Assembly: GCF_004193775.1 (NCBI RefSeq)
Contig: NC_041005.1
Span: forward strand, 11,596,501 to 11,660,500
DNA: 64,000 nt
From: Glycine soja
Lineage: Eukaryota; Streptophyta; Magnoliopsida; Fabales; Fabaceae
Direction of reading: 5' to 3'
Positions 25,520 to 37,154 of the stretch are shown one piece after another. Position 1 is the stretch's first letter; every line of letters begins with the position of its first letter. Below the pieces are notes generated by a model. It did no database searches and was not told the DNA's origin. It was given only the letters and a program-made list of their open reading frames with translations. The position numbers and the translations under genes are program-made.

Positions 25520-26170
25520 GGGTGTTGCTAGGTGCACCCAACATTTTTGATTAATACCCAAAATGTTCTTGGCTTGTTGTTCCTTTTAATTTCTGGCTGA
25601 GTGGTGATCCGTAAGTAGATTTTTCACATACGGATCAACTTGATCCGTATGAATTATATGAATGAAGTTGATCCGTATGAATTATACGAATAAAGTTGAT
25701 TTGTAAGTATGAAACTTATATGTATAAAGCATACGAATGAAGTTCATCCGTATGGTTTATACGGATGATCCATATAAATCATACGGATGAACTTTATCCG
25801 TATTGATTTTTTGTTTTTTTTTTAATTTCTTAAATTTTTATTTTTTTAATTATTAATATGTTAAATTACTCATTTACGCATTAATTTTTTTTAACTATTA
25901 CAAAATTTAATATATATTAAATTTTGTAATAGTAAATATTTTTTATTTATAAAAAATATACGGATCAAATAATTCGTATGAGTTATATCAAAATTAATTG
26001 TCACAAAATTTATTATTTAAATTTACATGCGCATTAAATATATATTAGAAATTTTAGTATTATATATAACAACATTATTTATTTTATAATGTAATTGACT
26101 CATTAACTCAATTAGTTACAGTGTTATGCTAATAACTAGCGATAGTGTTGGGTGTACCTAGCAACACCCC
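25520..26170. mobile_element. Non-autonomous transposon with 25-bp terminal inverted repeats and ATCCGTAT sub-repeats
   Basis: The left end GGGTGTTGCTAGGTGCACCC (25520-25539, continuing AACA) matches the reverse complement of the right end TGTTGGGTGTACCTAGCAAC (26145-26164, continuing ACCCC) with one difference. Length is about 651 bases. The left third carries many copies of GATCCGTATGAATTATACGA-like units in both orientations, mostly between 25600 and 25810. The rest is AT-rich. No coding region. Target-site duplication not clear, so the superfamily is not assigned. Confidence 0.8.
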
Positions 26171-27622
26171 TTGAAACTTAAAAAAAAAACAGCAAATTAT
26201 AAAGAGTAACTCGCTAACTTTTGGTTGCCTTCTCGTCTGATTTGGATGTTTAGAAATTCAACTTGAAACGCACAATTTATAAAGAAGAAAAGAAGAATTG
26301 TATCTATATGTGCGTCAGAATACGCTCATATGTTGAAACTGGTATTCTGTAGTTGACTTGTTCACATAAAATGGTTACTTGGTTGTCAACCACTCCCCGA
26401 ATAAAAATAGAATCTTTTTATAATTTTTTAGTTTTTCAGTTGTTTTTAATAATGGAAAATTGTTGTATTTCTAACTTTAAATGGTCAATTATTATTCTAT
26501 CAAATAATTATTTAATTTTACGTTAATGTTTGGATAAAATTTGTATTCTATAATTTAGTTTTACATTTTTATGGTTAAAAAAGGTTGTTTAGTGAGATTC
26601 ATATTTGCACCTAGTGGAGATAACCTTTTGGTATCATATTACTTAGTGAAAATTGTTGTTATCGTACTATGATTAGTTAGAGAATACACTGATGAGAGTT
26701 ATGGATAGTGAGTCGCTTTCTTAAGAAGATGATTAGACACTATAACACAGTTGATTAATATAGTCAATTTTATAACAAATAATCTATTGGAACGTGATAG
26801 ATTGTTTAATTTTGCTACCATCAATAATGTAACCGCACTACATTATTATAATATAAATATCTCTTCAAATATATATGGCTAAGATATGTTTTTGCTCCCT
26901 AATAAATATTTGTTTTTTATATTTGATTTTTAATAATTTTTTCCTTCGGATCTAGTCCCTAATATTTGAAAATTTTTGTGTTAGTCTCTACCATTAGTCC
27001 AAAATCGTTATATGCCTACATGATCGTTAACTGGACACGTAAGATTACACGTGTAACCTTTTGTGTTAATGGTTTTACATGTAGGATTAATATTTTTTTT
27101 AAAAACAAAGAAAACAACATCATTTGAATAATATTATGTAGGTTAAAAAAATGACGTCATGTATGTCATATAGAAAGGGCGTAACGACATTGCTTCATAA
27201 GACAAATGTGTTTCTCTAGTGCTTGCTAGGTTTCCGTTAATGTTCTCCATAAAAGGCGATTATGGTTAACGATTTGGTCTATTGTTGCTATTGTGGAGGG
27301 TTTGTTTTGACGAAGTGTAGGCGTGACATTTGGTCTTCGTCTTTATTGTTGTGGTTCATGCATTTTTGGGATTAGGGTTTGGTGTGATTGGAGGATGATT
27401 TTGGTGTTAAAGCTTATGGTCCCAAAAGTGAAGAACGTGGTCAAGAAATGTACATCATTAAGTATTGTTTATTGCATTTGTATTGATTATTCTGTCTTTT
27501 TGTTCATTTTTTTTGTCAATATGTGGTGAGGTGCACATGGTGGTTGTGTTATTGATTAGAATAATATTTTTTTTTTGGAGGGGGGGGGGGAGGGGTTAAT
27601 TTTTTTTTATGGTTTGGCAAAG
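26171..27622. other. AT-rich intergenic DNA and probable left arm of a second MULE
   Basis: From about 26878 the sequence reads GGCTAAGATATGTTTTTGCTCCCTAA, a type of end common in legume MULE and other repeats. Around 27030 there is an imperfect inverted pair, CACGTAAGATTACACGTGTAA. A T-run followed by a G-run lies at 27570-27594. The arm would lead into the transposase remnant at 27623, but the terminus is inferred. Confidence 0.45.
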
Positions 27623-29042
27623 ATGCCTTTTTCTGTGAAGGTTAATCATAGGGGTAATTTCATTCGTAACCCCATTTTGAAGTATGCTAGTGGAGACAAA
27701 ACGTTGTTGATTGACATAAATAAGGACAAGCGTCAAGCGGTCCTTCTTCGAATTGGTTGGCATTCTGAAGGACGATGCCTACTGCACAAGTGACTTTAAG
27801 CTGTGGTGGACAAGGGTTCATGATGTTTGTCTTAAAAAGTTTGCCCTTGATAGTGATGCTTTTGAGTTGACAAATTTTTCATTGAGTAACAACACTGAAG
27901 TCTTAGTTTATGTTGAGAAAATCAATGATGGATGGATTGTTGTTAGTAAGGATGATGTTGTAGCACTTGATGATGAGGATGAAGGTGTTGGGAATGAAGT
28001 TGTTAGGGTTGAAGTTGTTGTTAGTAAGTCTGATTCCAGTGATACTGAGTTTAATGAAGGTGGTTCTGAAAGTGGGTCTGAGAATGATAATGAAGGTGTT
28101 GTTTTTGAAGATAGTGAAGAGGAGAGAGCAACTGGGGTTAATGATGGTTTTGATAGTAAGGATGAACATTTAGTTAACCTCATTTCAAAGAAAAAAATGC
28201 AAACAAGCTTATCGTGTTGGAATTAGTGGTTGTTGTCATCGGAATGTTGAAGAAGGAAATGGTAAATTGAGTTAGGGATATGAAGTTGAAGAGCTTTATA
28301 GTGTTGGTTCTAAATCTGACAAAGAAGACTTACATAAGTTTGTTAGATACAGGAAAGAGGAGTTGAGTAGAGATTTTGAGTTCAAGATTGGTATGGATTT
28401 TTGCAGCCTACAGGAATTCAAAGAAGCAATTATTGACCATTCTATAATGAATGGGAGAGAGGTTGTGTTTCGACCAAATGACAAAGTCAATGCAAAGAGA
28501 AATGTGGGTATGAGATTTTTTGCAACAAGGTTTGGAGGAGTCACACATACAAGATAAAGACCTGCAGACCAAAACATCACTATGGAAGGGTTTTTAGCAA
28601 GAATGCTAACTCTAAATGAGTGTAAAAAATTATTGTAGAGAAGTTAAAGTACAACGATGATGTCAAATTGACATAGATAATGGATGCTGTGAGGTTGAAA
28701 TATGGTATTGATATAACTTCGGTTGTTGCTTGGAAAGCCAGGATGATTGCTAAAGCAATAGTGGATGGGGATGCTATCAGATAGTACTATTACCTAGAAG
28801 CTTATGGTGAAGAGCTGAAGGATGTATGTGTAGGGAACAACTACAAACTTATTTTAGAAATATCACCAGGGTTGTTGCTTCCTAGGTTTGGGAGCTTTTA
28901 TATGTGTCTAGAAGCCATTAAATTGGCCTTTAAGCATGCTTGCAGACCCATAATAGGACTTGATGGGTGTCACTTGAAGAATAAGTTTGGAAGGCATTCT
29001 CTGGATGCCATTCTCTTCTCTAGACCGTATGAAGCCCTAAAT
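27623..29042 (+). pseudogene. MuDR-type transposase pseudogene, 5' portion
   Basis: Reading frames in several pieces give the N-terminal half of a MURA transposase. They are a PB1-like start (MPFSVKVNHRGNFIRNP), a long acidic region with repeated DSED/GSESG words (about 27960-28180), a MuDR DNA-binding domain (EFKIGMDFCSLQEFKEAI.., then a His/Cys part near 28560), and the start of the catalytic core with the first aspartate (RPIIGLDGCHLKN, about 28943). Frameshifts lie near 27790 and 28195, and stops near 28617, 28671 and 28783. Similarity ends near 29010-29040, where unrelated sequence begins, so the catalytic C-terminal half is absent. It is distinct from the MULE at 1184-3878. Confidence 0.8.
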
Positions 29043-29242
29043 GAAACAACCCAAAACTATATGGAGGTGTAGCAGTACAAATGTCAAACCGTCATACTCA
29101 TCTTCTCTATCGCAATCAAAACCCGGTGCGAGAAGAAGAGACAACAGAGACAACTTCCTTGTGTCAAACGACAACGTTTTGGCACAACCACCTTGTGATA
29201 GATTTATATGATCTCCTCTTACGAAGCAATAGTTGCACCTTC

Positions 29243-29440
29243 CACTACTAGAAAAAGATGTTTTTACGACGCACATTCTACATCGGTCCTTTGAAACCGT
29301 CTTAGAAGATTATGCGGTGGCATTTTTGTAATTATGATGTGCATCAACAACGACGGTGTAGCAAAACCAGTCTTCCAATGCATCATACAAGGACGGTTTC
29401 TAATAGGACCGTTGTTGAAATGAGAATTCCATGACATTTT
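29243..29440 (+). mobile_element. CACTA left terminus with subterminal repeats (element C)
   Basis: Begins CACTACTAGAAAAAGATG and is followed by CGACG/ACCGTC/GACGGT words (29285-29425), the layout of a plant CACTA terminus and its transposase-binding subterminal repeats. The same terminal family closes the large element at 63258. No matching right end was found for this copy; its body probably includes the GH95 and IDD fragments to the right. Confidence 0.75.
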
Positions 29441-30211
29441 TTTGACACACCATCGTCGTATGCGCTGTCAATTAAATGAGGCTGGTGGCTAAAGTCACTC
29501 ACAGATGACCCTCGTGCCTGAAGTAAGTGACCTTACGTATTTTATTCTCACTCAACTGACGTCCTCCATCACTCACCGGCCATGGAACGTAGTGTGCTGC
29601 TATCGTCGTGTCAAATCAATCGCTTTGAAGGCTAGGTTTGTTTTCAGGTTCACACTTTCGCGTTTAACTTTGTTGGTTTTATGGGGTTGTATGGAAAACA
29701 AATTGTTGGGGTCTGAATGCACAATTAGTGGGCCTTGTTGAATGTTCAGACAATTCTCATTTTGATCTATTTCCTTGTATTTGTACCATAGCTCTTGGGA
29801 AACATTCAATTGGTTTTATTGGTGGCTTATTCACCTACCTAGAGGTCGTACTGTTCCCTAGCCAGGTTCGTCTATAACTGATTGTTAGAAAATGTGCTGC
29901 ATTTTTATCCATATGGTATTTAATTTCAGCTTCATGTGAAATGAATAATGGTGATGCATTCTGTTGAGTGTAATACAGAGCAACATGAAATTGGAGAAAT
30001 TATATTTACTAGGAAGCAATTTTAATTCATAGTTAGGTTAAACTACTTACTCAATTTAACAATAAAACATTCTATTTGAAATAGGATTATAAACTTTTGA
30101 TCTATGAGTGAGAATATGAAAACTTGGCATATAAAATGCTAGAAATTTTCAGCACTAATAGTATGATTATGCCTTCCCAAAACCTATTTTTGAGAAATTT
30201 AGTGACCGAGA
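29441..30211. other. Non-coding part of CACTA element C
   Basis: A moderately GC-rich start (29460-29700) resembles a promoter and leader captured or belonging to the element. The remainder is AT-rich. No protein is recognised; the two overlapping short frames near 29505-29809 show no family motif. Confidence 0.35.
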
Positions 30212-31227
30212 TAAAATTACGATAATATGAAACTAGTATTTGTTCGAGCATTAAGATCATTTTTCACCTCAACAACAAAAATGATCATAGAGAAAACTTC
30301 TTTTATGATTGAAATGTCCATGGTTGATGAGTAGCTCACACTAGCAGTTTTTCTATCTAGCACAGTGAACATGTGCTCCGGTGAAGTTGATGGGTTAGTT
30401 TCCAATAATCCACCACAACCCTCAATCAAACCAATCCAACAAAAATGATGTACATCCTTCCAACAAAGGATATGCTTTATTTTTAAGAAAATCCTATTAT
30501 AAAAGAAAATTCAACCATTACTTAGTAATTATTGTTAGATGAAAATATAGATAAACGTGCGATGATAAAATATCAGATTTTTATATCCCTCGGTAGACAT
30601 ATCTAACAAATAGTCTATATTTAGAAACTCAAAGGTTCATTGATAACAATGACGGTAAATAAGTTACATCCTCAAATGAAGCACCAAATCTATAATGACA
30701 TTTTCTAGTTGTGGTTTCAATGTCCATTTGAACCTTATAATACTTATACAACATGTTGCTCCCTGCAATTATTAATCATCATGGCTGAACAAGGCATTCT
30801 TTGGGTTAGTATCAATTTTTCAAATCTTATTGTGTACATAAAACATAAAAACCAAAAATAGATCAACTAGTTATATAGAACCCTATTACAACATGAACAT
30901 GAATAACATCTTTCAATATTTCAGGTCCAACATAGAGTTATACCATGAAAATAGAAGCAGATAAGTTAGTAAATCTAAAATTGTTGAATCTCCATAACCA
31001 GATCTTTTCACAAGATCAGATTTAGTCAATACTTTTAAATCAAGAGTTTGATAATTTACTGAAAAACCAGAACTTACCTTGTCCAATGTATACGTATAAT
31101 GCTCCCATAAATGGGTACAAAGCCAAGCTCCACCCATTGGCCATATAGCCTGACCTTGACCTGGTGATGTTTTACCCCATATGTCAGAAACATGATGTGC
31201 AACCCAACCATTTGCTTCATAGCTCAC
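30212..31227 (-). pseudogene. GH95 alpha-L-fucosidase 2 gene fragment, downstream exons
   Basis: Two exons of a plant GH95 (1,2-alpha-L-fucosidase, cell-wall xyloglucan trimming) read on the reverse strand. 31227-31078 encodes [41 protein letters not shown]. 30494-30212 encodes DFLKNKAYPLLEGC.., LLETNPSTSPEHMFTV, SYSSTMDISIIKEVFSMI. Two codons are missing before PMGGAW, one extra T near 30430 breaks the frame, and the C-terminal third of the enzyme is absent. The upstream exons lie at 37155-37830. Between the two blocks sits a CACTA element that landed in the intron. As introns are kept, the fragment was copied from genomic DNA. Confidence 0.88.
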
Positions 31228-31779
31228 CTGTATGTGAGATCAAAGGAAAATTGGGATGGAACATATAAAATTCATAACACGGTGAGCAAATGATAATATG
31301 CTAGACTATATTGTCTTTTGCTTTTTTTCTTTGGCATACATTTTCTGGCATTGGGAGCAGGCTACAAAGTTATTGATAACTTACAAGCATAAAGGATGGA
31401 TTTCTTTCTTAAATAGAATGCCAAGAATAATATGAAAGAAAGAGGAAAAAGAGCACTACAAGAAAAATGACATATACCTACGGAGACTTTTGCCTACACA
31501 CATAAATTAGTGTAGATAAAAGTCAAAACAAATACTTATACCTATAATTGTTTTTCATAGTGTAGGTAAAAGTAAAAAAAAAAAAAATTTCATTTCATCC
31601 TTATCCCCTGGTAGGTAGAAAAAATAAAAAATCTATTGAGGCACTGAGAAGATCCATCCCTCAAATTTTCCCAGCCTAATGTTCCATCCCCTTCACTTCA
31701 CATTCACAACACACACAGTATGTTCCCAATCTCCTTCTTCTTCAACAACACGCATATCCATTCTTTCATTCTCTCTCTC

Positions 31780-32142
31780 ATGGCTTCTTCTTCCATTTCT
31801 GCACCAACGCTCACCTTTCCGACACAGAAGCTTGTCGTTCCCTTCCCCGTGCAACGGACGCCCTCGCTCCTCCTGTTCCCATTGCAATCCCCCTGCCGCT
31901 GCCTTGCATCTGCCTCCTCCGACGACCGCAGTGTCGGCGCCAAACACAGCGGCCGGTACTCCGTGCTGCACCAGTTCTCCGAGGTCGCCAATCGAGTCGA
32001 TTCCTATTGGAAGTCCCTCGGGAACGCCGCCACTGACGATCGCGTCCGCGTTGACGGTGGCGACGAGGATTGGGATTGGGATCGCTAGCACCGACATTTC
32101 AAGGAAATCGATGAGCAAGAGTGCCTCCTCTCGATTTTCAAG
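31780..32142 (+). pseudogene. EXECUTER-like first exon, captured fragment
   Basis: The frame starting at ATG 31780 has a Ser/Pro-rich, transit-peptide-like N terminus (MASSSISAPTLTFPTQKL..). It ends with the EXECUTER signature DEDWDWDR-stop-HRHFKEIDEQE..LLSIFK directly before a GT donor at 32143. EXECUTER1/2 are chloroplast thylakoid proteins of singlet-oxygen signalling. A TAG at 32086 stands where the family has tryptophan (WDRW), so the copy cannot make the full exon product. No further EXECUTER exon follows; the next coding piece is a MAP kinase. Confidence 0.7.
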
Positions 32143-32377
32143 GTACACGGATTTCAATTTGCGTGTTCTCGCATGCTTTTACCAAAGTTTTTGTGAAAGT
32201 CATTATTCTGAATTGATGTCATTGCGTTTCTTTATTCATCGAAAAAAGAATTCAATTTATTAGTGTTTCTGAGGAGTTTTCATATGTGGAAACAATGACA
32301 ATGTTCAAAGCATACAGTTGGAGTATTTCGCAACTCTTGAATGTTATACTTATGTTGGAGAAGGAAAGTTACCTAAT

Positions 32378-32791
32378 GATCCTAAAGACCGTCCATCAGC
32401 TAAAGAGGTTGATCTCCTATCACCTATATATAATTTCATTGATAATTACCTAAGAGTATATTTCATTATTTCTGTCATGTTTGTGATATCAGACATTATC
32501 TAATCCTTACTTCACTGGCTTGGCGAACATGAACTGTGAACCATCCACTCAACCCATTTCAAAACTTGAGTTTGAATTTGAGAGACGGAAATTGACCAAA
32601 GATGATGTAAGAGAGTTGATTTATGGAGAGGTATGATCATAGTACATTTATGTCATTCCTTCTTCAATTTATTGTCATTCCTGTGGTAAGAATTATTTAA
32701 ATATTTCAATCAAACAGATTTTGGAGTATCATCCCCAAATGCTCCAGGAATATCTTCGTGGTGGAGATCAAACTAGCTTCATGTATCCAAG
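32378..32791 (+). pseudogene. MAP kinase C-lobe fragment (plant TDY-class type), captured
   Basis: Three exon pieces in correct order with introns are present. The tail of one exon is DPKDRPSAKE (32378-32407). Then 32493-32630 encodes TLSNPYFTGLANMNCEPS.. and KLEFEFERRKLTKDDVRELI, and 32718-32791 encodes ILEYHPQMLQEYLRGGDQTS. These are the last kinase subdomain and the C-terminal extension typical of the long plant MPKs (MPK9/16/20 group). The catalytic N-lobe, activation loop and most of the tail are missing. The three pieces themselves carry no stop, so this is a truncated capture, not old decay. Confidence 0.88.
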
Positions 32792-33534
32792 GTAATACCT
32801 AATTTTATAACTGTTAACAGGAACCCCTGCTTGCATTTATTGTTGTTGCCCTGAGACTATGTTGATTTTTTTTTTGGCAAATATCCATACAGAACTAGAA
32901 CCTCTCTTAGCAAAACACATGCATGCTTATTTAAATTGTCATACTTTTAAAATCTTAATTCCTTATAAATATAAATTTTGTTGATGTTATTCCTTATAGA
33001 GTTAAATTTTTGTCTCAATACAAAATTCCTGATGGCTAATTTTATTGGTATTCCTCATATAACTACCTTCCAAATTTGATCATGTTATTATAACTATCTG
33101 ATTTTTCATGTTCATTTTTTTTCATATTCATTTGTTGGTATTCCTTAATATTCTTTCAAAATACTATGATGGTACTTAGTCATCCCTTATATCTGGTTTC
33201 TTATCTCTTCAACTTTTACATCTGTTATTTAATTTCATTTTTTTTCATTTAATACAAGTATATTGCTAGTTTCTTTGTTTTGGTCTTAATTATTTAAATG
33301 ATATAAATAGCTTAAAGCTGGAAAGGGTAGGACTTGGTAGCATGCACACTACTTCTTTGTTGTTTGAAGCAAAGAGAAAGATAGAGAAGGGACAGGAGGT
33401 TTTGGCTTTTGGCATTGGTGCTTGTGCTTGAGAAACGAAAAAGGAAGTTTTTTTGTTCCTTCATTTTTAGGCATCAAATATTTTATTTGTTGACCAACCT
33501 ACAGGGACAAGTTTTAGTTACTCTTCTGATGCTA

Positions 33535-33721
33535 GTGACATTCGTCAAACAAATCCTTAATGACCATGATGGAGATATGTGTAAGGTGTCTCTCTGGTGA
33601 TCCAACTGAAAGGCCTTCTGTGGAACATATTCTCTGGAATTTGCAGTTTGCAGCCCAAGTTCAGAATTCATGGAGAAGAGACTCAAGTGATCACAGTTAC
33701 TCACCTGCACCATCCTCCTAG
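33535..33721 (+). pseudogene. LRR receptor-like kinase C-terminal fragment, captured
   Basis: The frame SLMTMMEICVRCLSGDPTERPSVEHILWNLQFAAQVQNSW..SPAPSS ends in a TAG at 33719. It matches the last kinase helix and tail of plant inactive LRR receptor-like kinases of the At3g03770 group (CV.CLS.DP..RPS.E..LWNLQFAAQVQ). Everything upstream, including LRRs and membrane segment, is missing. Stops lie just before 33540. A further open piece at 33759-33881 (SPSSQDRASYERMLDNKVEF..) has unknown origin. Confidence 0.75.
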
Positions 33722-34061
33722 GAGACATAATTAATATTTGTATGAAATTTCCAGCAACTAATAAGGCCATCAGTCATCTCCAAGTAGTCAAGACAGAGCA
33801 TCCTATGAGAGGATGCTGGACAATAAGGTGGAGTTTGGTTCCCCAAATAAGCAGTCTGGCGGATTCTTTAACTCTGCTCTGGTAAGCAGGTTGCATCACT
33901 TTTTGTTGTGTGTGTGATTTTAGAGATATATGAAGTTTGAGAATTAAACTAAATAGAACTAGCATTGTTACTGTGGTGCTGGAAACATTTCAATATAAGA
34001 ATTTAGTTTAGAGGATTGGCATCATCACACTTGTAGCTATTTTCTTTTACTTTTTTTTTTG

Positions 34062-34084
34062 GGAGGGGGGGGGGGGGGGGGGGG
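34062..34084. repeat. Poly-G tract
   Basis: About 20 uninterrupted G after GGGA, inside CACTA element A between captured fragments. It could form a G-quadruplex and is prone to length error in sequencing. Confidence 0.9.
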
Positions 34085-34814
34085 CAGGACGGTGTTCTGA
34101 AGCTTAATGTTCTTGTTGCAGTAATATAAAATTTTGAGACCTGAAAGAGAAATTATGGTTATTTCTCAGAATTTTTACTCTGTCCTCATTCTTTATTTTG
34201 TTTCTTACCCCCCGGCCCCCCTTTCATATGCTATTACTAGTTTTTAAAAAATAATAAAGTTATAGACATTCCATCATCAAGTTGGTGCAGACAAATTAGA
34301 TTTTGATCATTTGAATGAAAACACAAACTAGGAAAACTTGGTTCATATATTTGTCTCATTTGTAGGTACTAGGTAGATTTACTGTTTTGGCTTGCAAAAA
34401 CAACTCTAAGTTTCTAATTACTGCTTTTTGGATGGTATGGTATGTTGTTAGTTTTTTCAGGTGCAAAATTTTATTCATTTTTAAAGGTATAATTATATAT
34501 TTATTGATCATGTCCCGGATATAAACATTTCAGTTTTTCCTCAGATTTTTTATTTGTTCATTATTTTGATTTTTGCAAGTATTTCTCTACCCTTCTACAA
34601 TGCTTCCAGTGCTTTTGTATGATATTCCCAATTTTTGTGTAGATTTCTTTGGATGGTGAGAATTGGTGGAGGAGAATATCGTGTAGATAAAGGAGCAGCT
34701 CCAAAGATGTTGAACTGTCTTATGTAAGTTTTTTAGCACTACTAGTTGGGCTTGGCATTTGAATTATCTTTGAAGTTCCAGCAAATCTGTATGCACACCA
34801 GTCTGTTGGTTATT

Positions 34815-35079
34815 GCTGCTATATCCTTTGCGTATTCATGTTGGGTAAACTTGAGGATTGCCTTCAACTTTTGGTAGAAAGAGGGTTGACTTTTTGGGTA
34901 AACTTGATCTTTTATTAATGATATCACTGTACAGAGAGAGAGAGGGTTGATTAGGATGCAGTTTGATGTAGCCGAGTTATGCTTTTGGCAGCAATCGGAT
35001 TCCAGAGGCTGCTTTAATGGCTCGATCCTATCTCCCAAGCATGATCTCAGTGACAATTTGGAGAAAAGATCTTAGTAAG
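34815..35079 (+). pseudogene. Coatomer beta-prime (COPB2) fragment, captured
   Basis: Two exon pieces: about 34815-34880 with VFMLGKLEDCLQLLVE, and 34992-35079 with NRIPEAALMARSYLPS..IWRKDLSK ending at a GT donor. Both match consecutive parts of the alpha-solenoid of beta-prime-COP, a subunit of the COPI vesicle coat at the Golgi. The beta-propeller and remaining C terminus are absent. A few codons are missing after YLPS. Confidence 0.82.
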
Positions 35080-36418
35080 GTAATGTTAGTCATATATATA
35101 TAAAATTTAGTAACAGAATAGCCTGGCATTTATGTTGTGCACGTGATACTGTGGGTAGGAACTTCTGTTCTCATTCCATTGGCCTGCCCTGTCCTGAATT
35201 CTTATCATGCTACATATTGCATGTGAAATAAAAATTTTCTTATATTTATTTGTTAATAGTTGTTTTATTTTTTATATTTGATTATATAAAAAATAATATT
35301 TAATATTGTAATTATTTTCATTGTTTTGTCTTTTCATGTTGCTTTTAAACCATATGTGTTTTTATTTATTTATTTTTAAACCATGTGTTTTTATTTATAT
35401 GGAGTTATTTCAACTTAATCAAATAATTACAAATTTAAGTTTTTGATATTCAACTGTACTAAGTGGACTTTACAATATCCTATTTAGTTTAAATATAATT
35501 ATTTTGAGTAAAAAATACCATAGGTCTATACAAAATAATATAGAAGCACGTGTAAGTGAAGGAAAAGAAAAATGTTTAAACTTATAAATTTTGTTTATTA
35601 AATGATAACCACATATTACTAAGTTCTTTTTTCTCTATGTTTCACGGTGATTGTTAATCAACTAAATTACGTTCATCTTATTTTCTTAAAAAAAAGTTAC
35701 ATTCATCTTACAAAAATTATAACAAGTAACGGTCAATTTTGGAGAGAAAAGCAAGGAGGAGCTAGGAGGGTAGCAGTTAGCATCAAAGATACTGGAAGAG
35801 TGAATGAGACAAAGGAATTTCAGTCCCCAGAAGGCTGACATCAAATCCCTTTACTTCATTTGCAAGTTGTGCTATCAAGCAACCATTTCTCTATTTGGAT
35901 ATTGGAAATTCTGTACTGTCCCCCCATCCCACCACACCACATACACAATCTGACATGTGCAGTTAATTATAATAGTTGAGAGGATAGTGTTGTCATATGA
36001 TGTGATTAAAAGTTAAATAGAGAAAAATTATAGGTGTTAATAAGATATAATCGAGAGTAGTTTATATGTGATTATTACTTGATTTTTTAGAGATCTTTAC
36101 TTTCATATGGTGATACTAGGCAATATTTTTTTTGAGGTATATTAGTACTAAAAAAAAAAATTTTGGGGCCTAAAACCCTTGCTTGGGTTGCTTGGGCCTT
36201 AAGCCAGCCCTGACTAAATGCACTTTCAGATGCTTATGCTGAAAGAAAATTTCTTAGTATGGATACATATGTTGGAAAACATCCTTCAAAGATGTTTGAG
36301 ATTGTGAGAAAACACATTTTTTATCTGATAAAGTGAAATGTGAAGAGCTATGAATGAAATGAGTCAGAACTCAATAACTTTGTTTTTATTTTATTGATCA
36401 TTCCTTGATTATTTTCCA

Positions 36419-36534
36419 GGCTACATGGTGTTTGCTATGAGAATCCCTTGGCACCGTTGATACGTGGATTAGGACTTACACTATAGCATACCGGTGGTGA
36501 TAACTCTGTCATATATGATCATGATTTGGAAAGG
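36419..36534 (+). pseudogene. Unidentified captured exon
   Basis: A well-formed exon context (TTTTCCAG before, GTAATAATT after) encloses LHGVCYENPLAPLIRGLGL, then TL, a TAG stop, and HTGGDNSVIYDHDLE. The codon pattern is coding-like, but I do not recognise the family. A second open piece just upstream (36220-36330, ALSDAYAERKFLSMDTYVGK..) may belong to the same source gene. Confidence 0.45.
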
Positions 36535-37154
36535 TAATAATTCAGATTTTATTCTCCTATGTTTCAGCAAGATTGATGTATTTGAAGGTTTATATTAGTT
36601 ACAATGCAATAATTAGGATTGGAAGCAAAATTATTTTAACTGAAAACTGCACTAGTATACAATTTTTTTGCAAAATTTCTTTATGCGTGCATAACTCTAC
36701 AATCTTTGTCTCTCATGAATATGAAGCACTAATATATGATATTCTAAAAAGTGTCATGCATCCGAAACTTTTGTAATTCAACTACTGCTTTCTAGTAATG
36801 CCATTTCATCTTTCATGAGTTTATATAATTCTTTTTCAGTCTGAAGAAGCAGAGAGGTATTGATTTGCTGCACTGCCCATATTTAATTATGTATGTTCTA
36901 AGCTCTCTCTAAGATCTAAACATTTACCTACAATTGAATATGATATGTACATATTAAAGACTTTTACCTACACACTATACATAATAGGTAAAACCTATAG
37001 TGACAGACAATTAGTCGTCATTATATGTCGCTCAAAGTTGACGGAAGAAACGTCCGTATGACAAAGTCTATCATATATTTACCTACGGATTTTTTATTAA
37101 TAATGACAGTTTTTGTCTGTAGGTATAAGTCATTTTTCTTGTAGAACAAAATAC

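Larger units (their letters stand above)
31454..37145. mobile_element. 5.7-kb gene-capturing CACTA element (element A)
   Basis: The left end CACTACAAGAAAAATGACAT (31454) with ATACCTACGG after it is mirrored by TAGGTATAAGTCATTTTTCTTGTAG, which ends at 37144 or so. The outermost right bases (GTAGAAC for expected GTAGTG) are mutated, so no clean target duplication is visible. Subterminal TACCTAC/GTAGGTA words recur near 31485-31570 and 36925-37135. It encodes no transposase. Instead it holds fragments of at least four host genes in the + orientation: EXECUTER, MAPK, LRR-RLK and coatomer beta-prime, plus unidentified exons. It is inserted in a GH95 intron 10 bases from that intron's splice donor. 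Confidence 0.85.

Noticed and set aside
27903..28183. Open frames on the - strand and another + frame over the acidic region of the MuDR remnant
   Set aside because: They are mirror frames of a biased GAT/GAA-rich coding stretch and show no domain.
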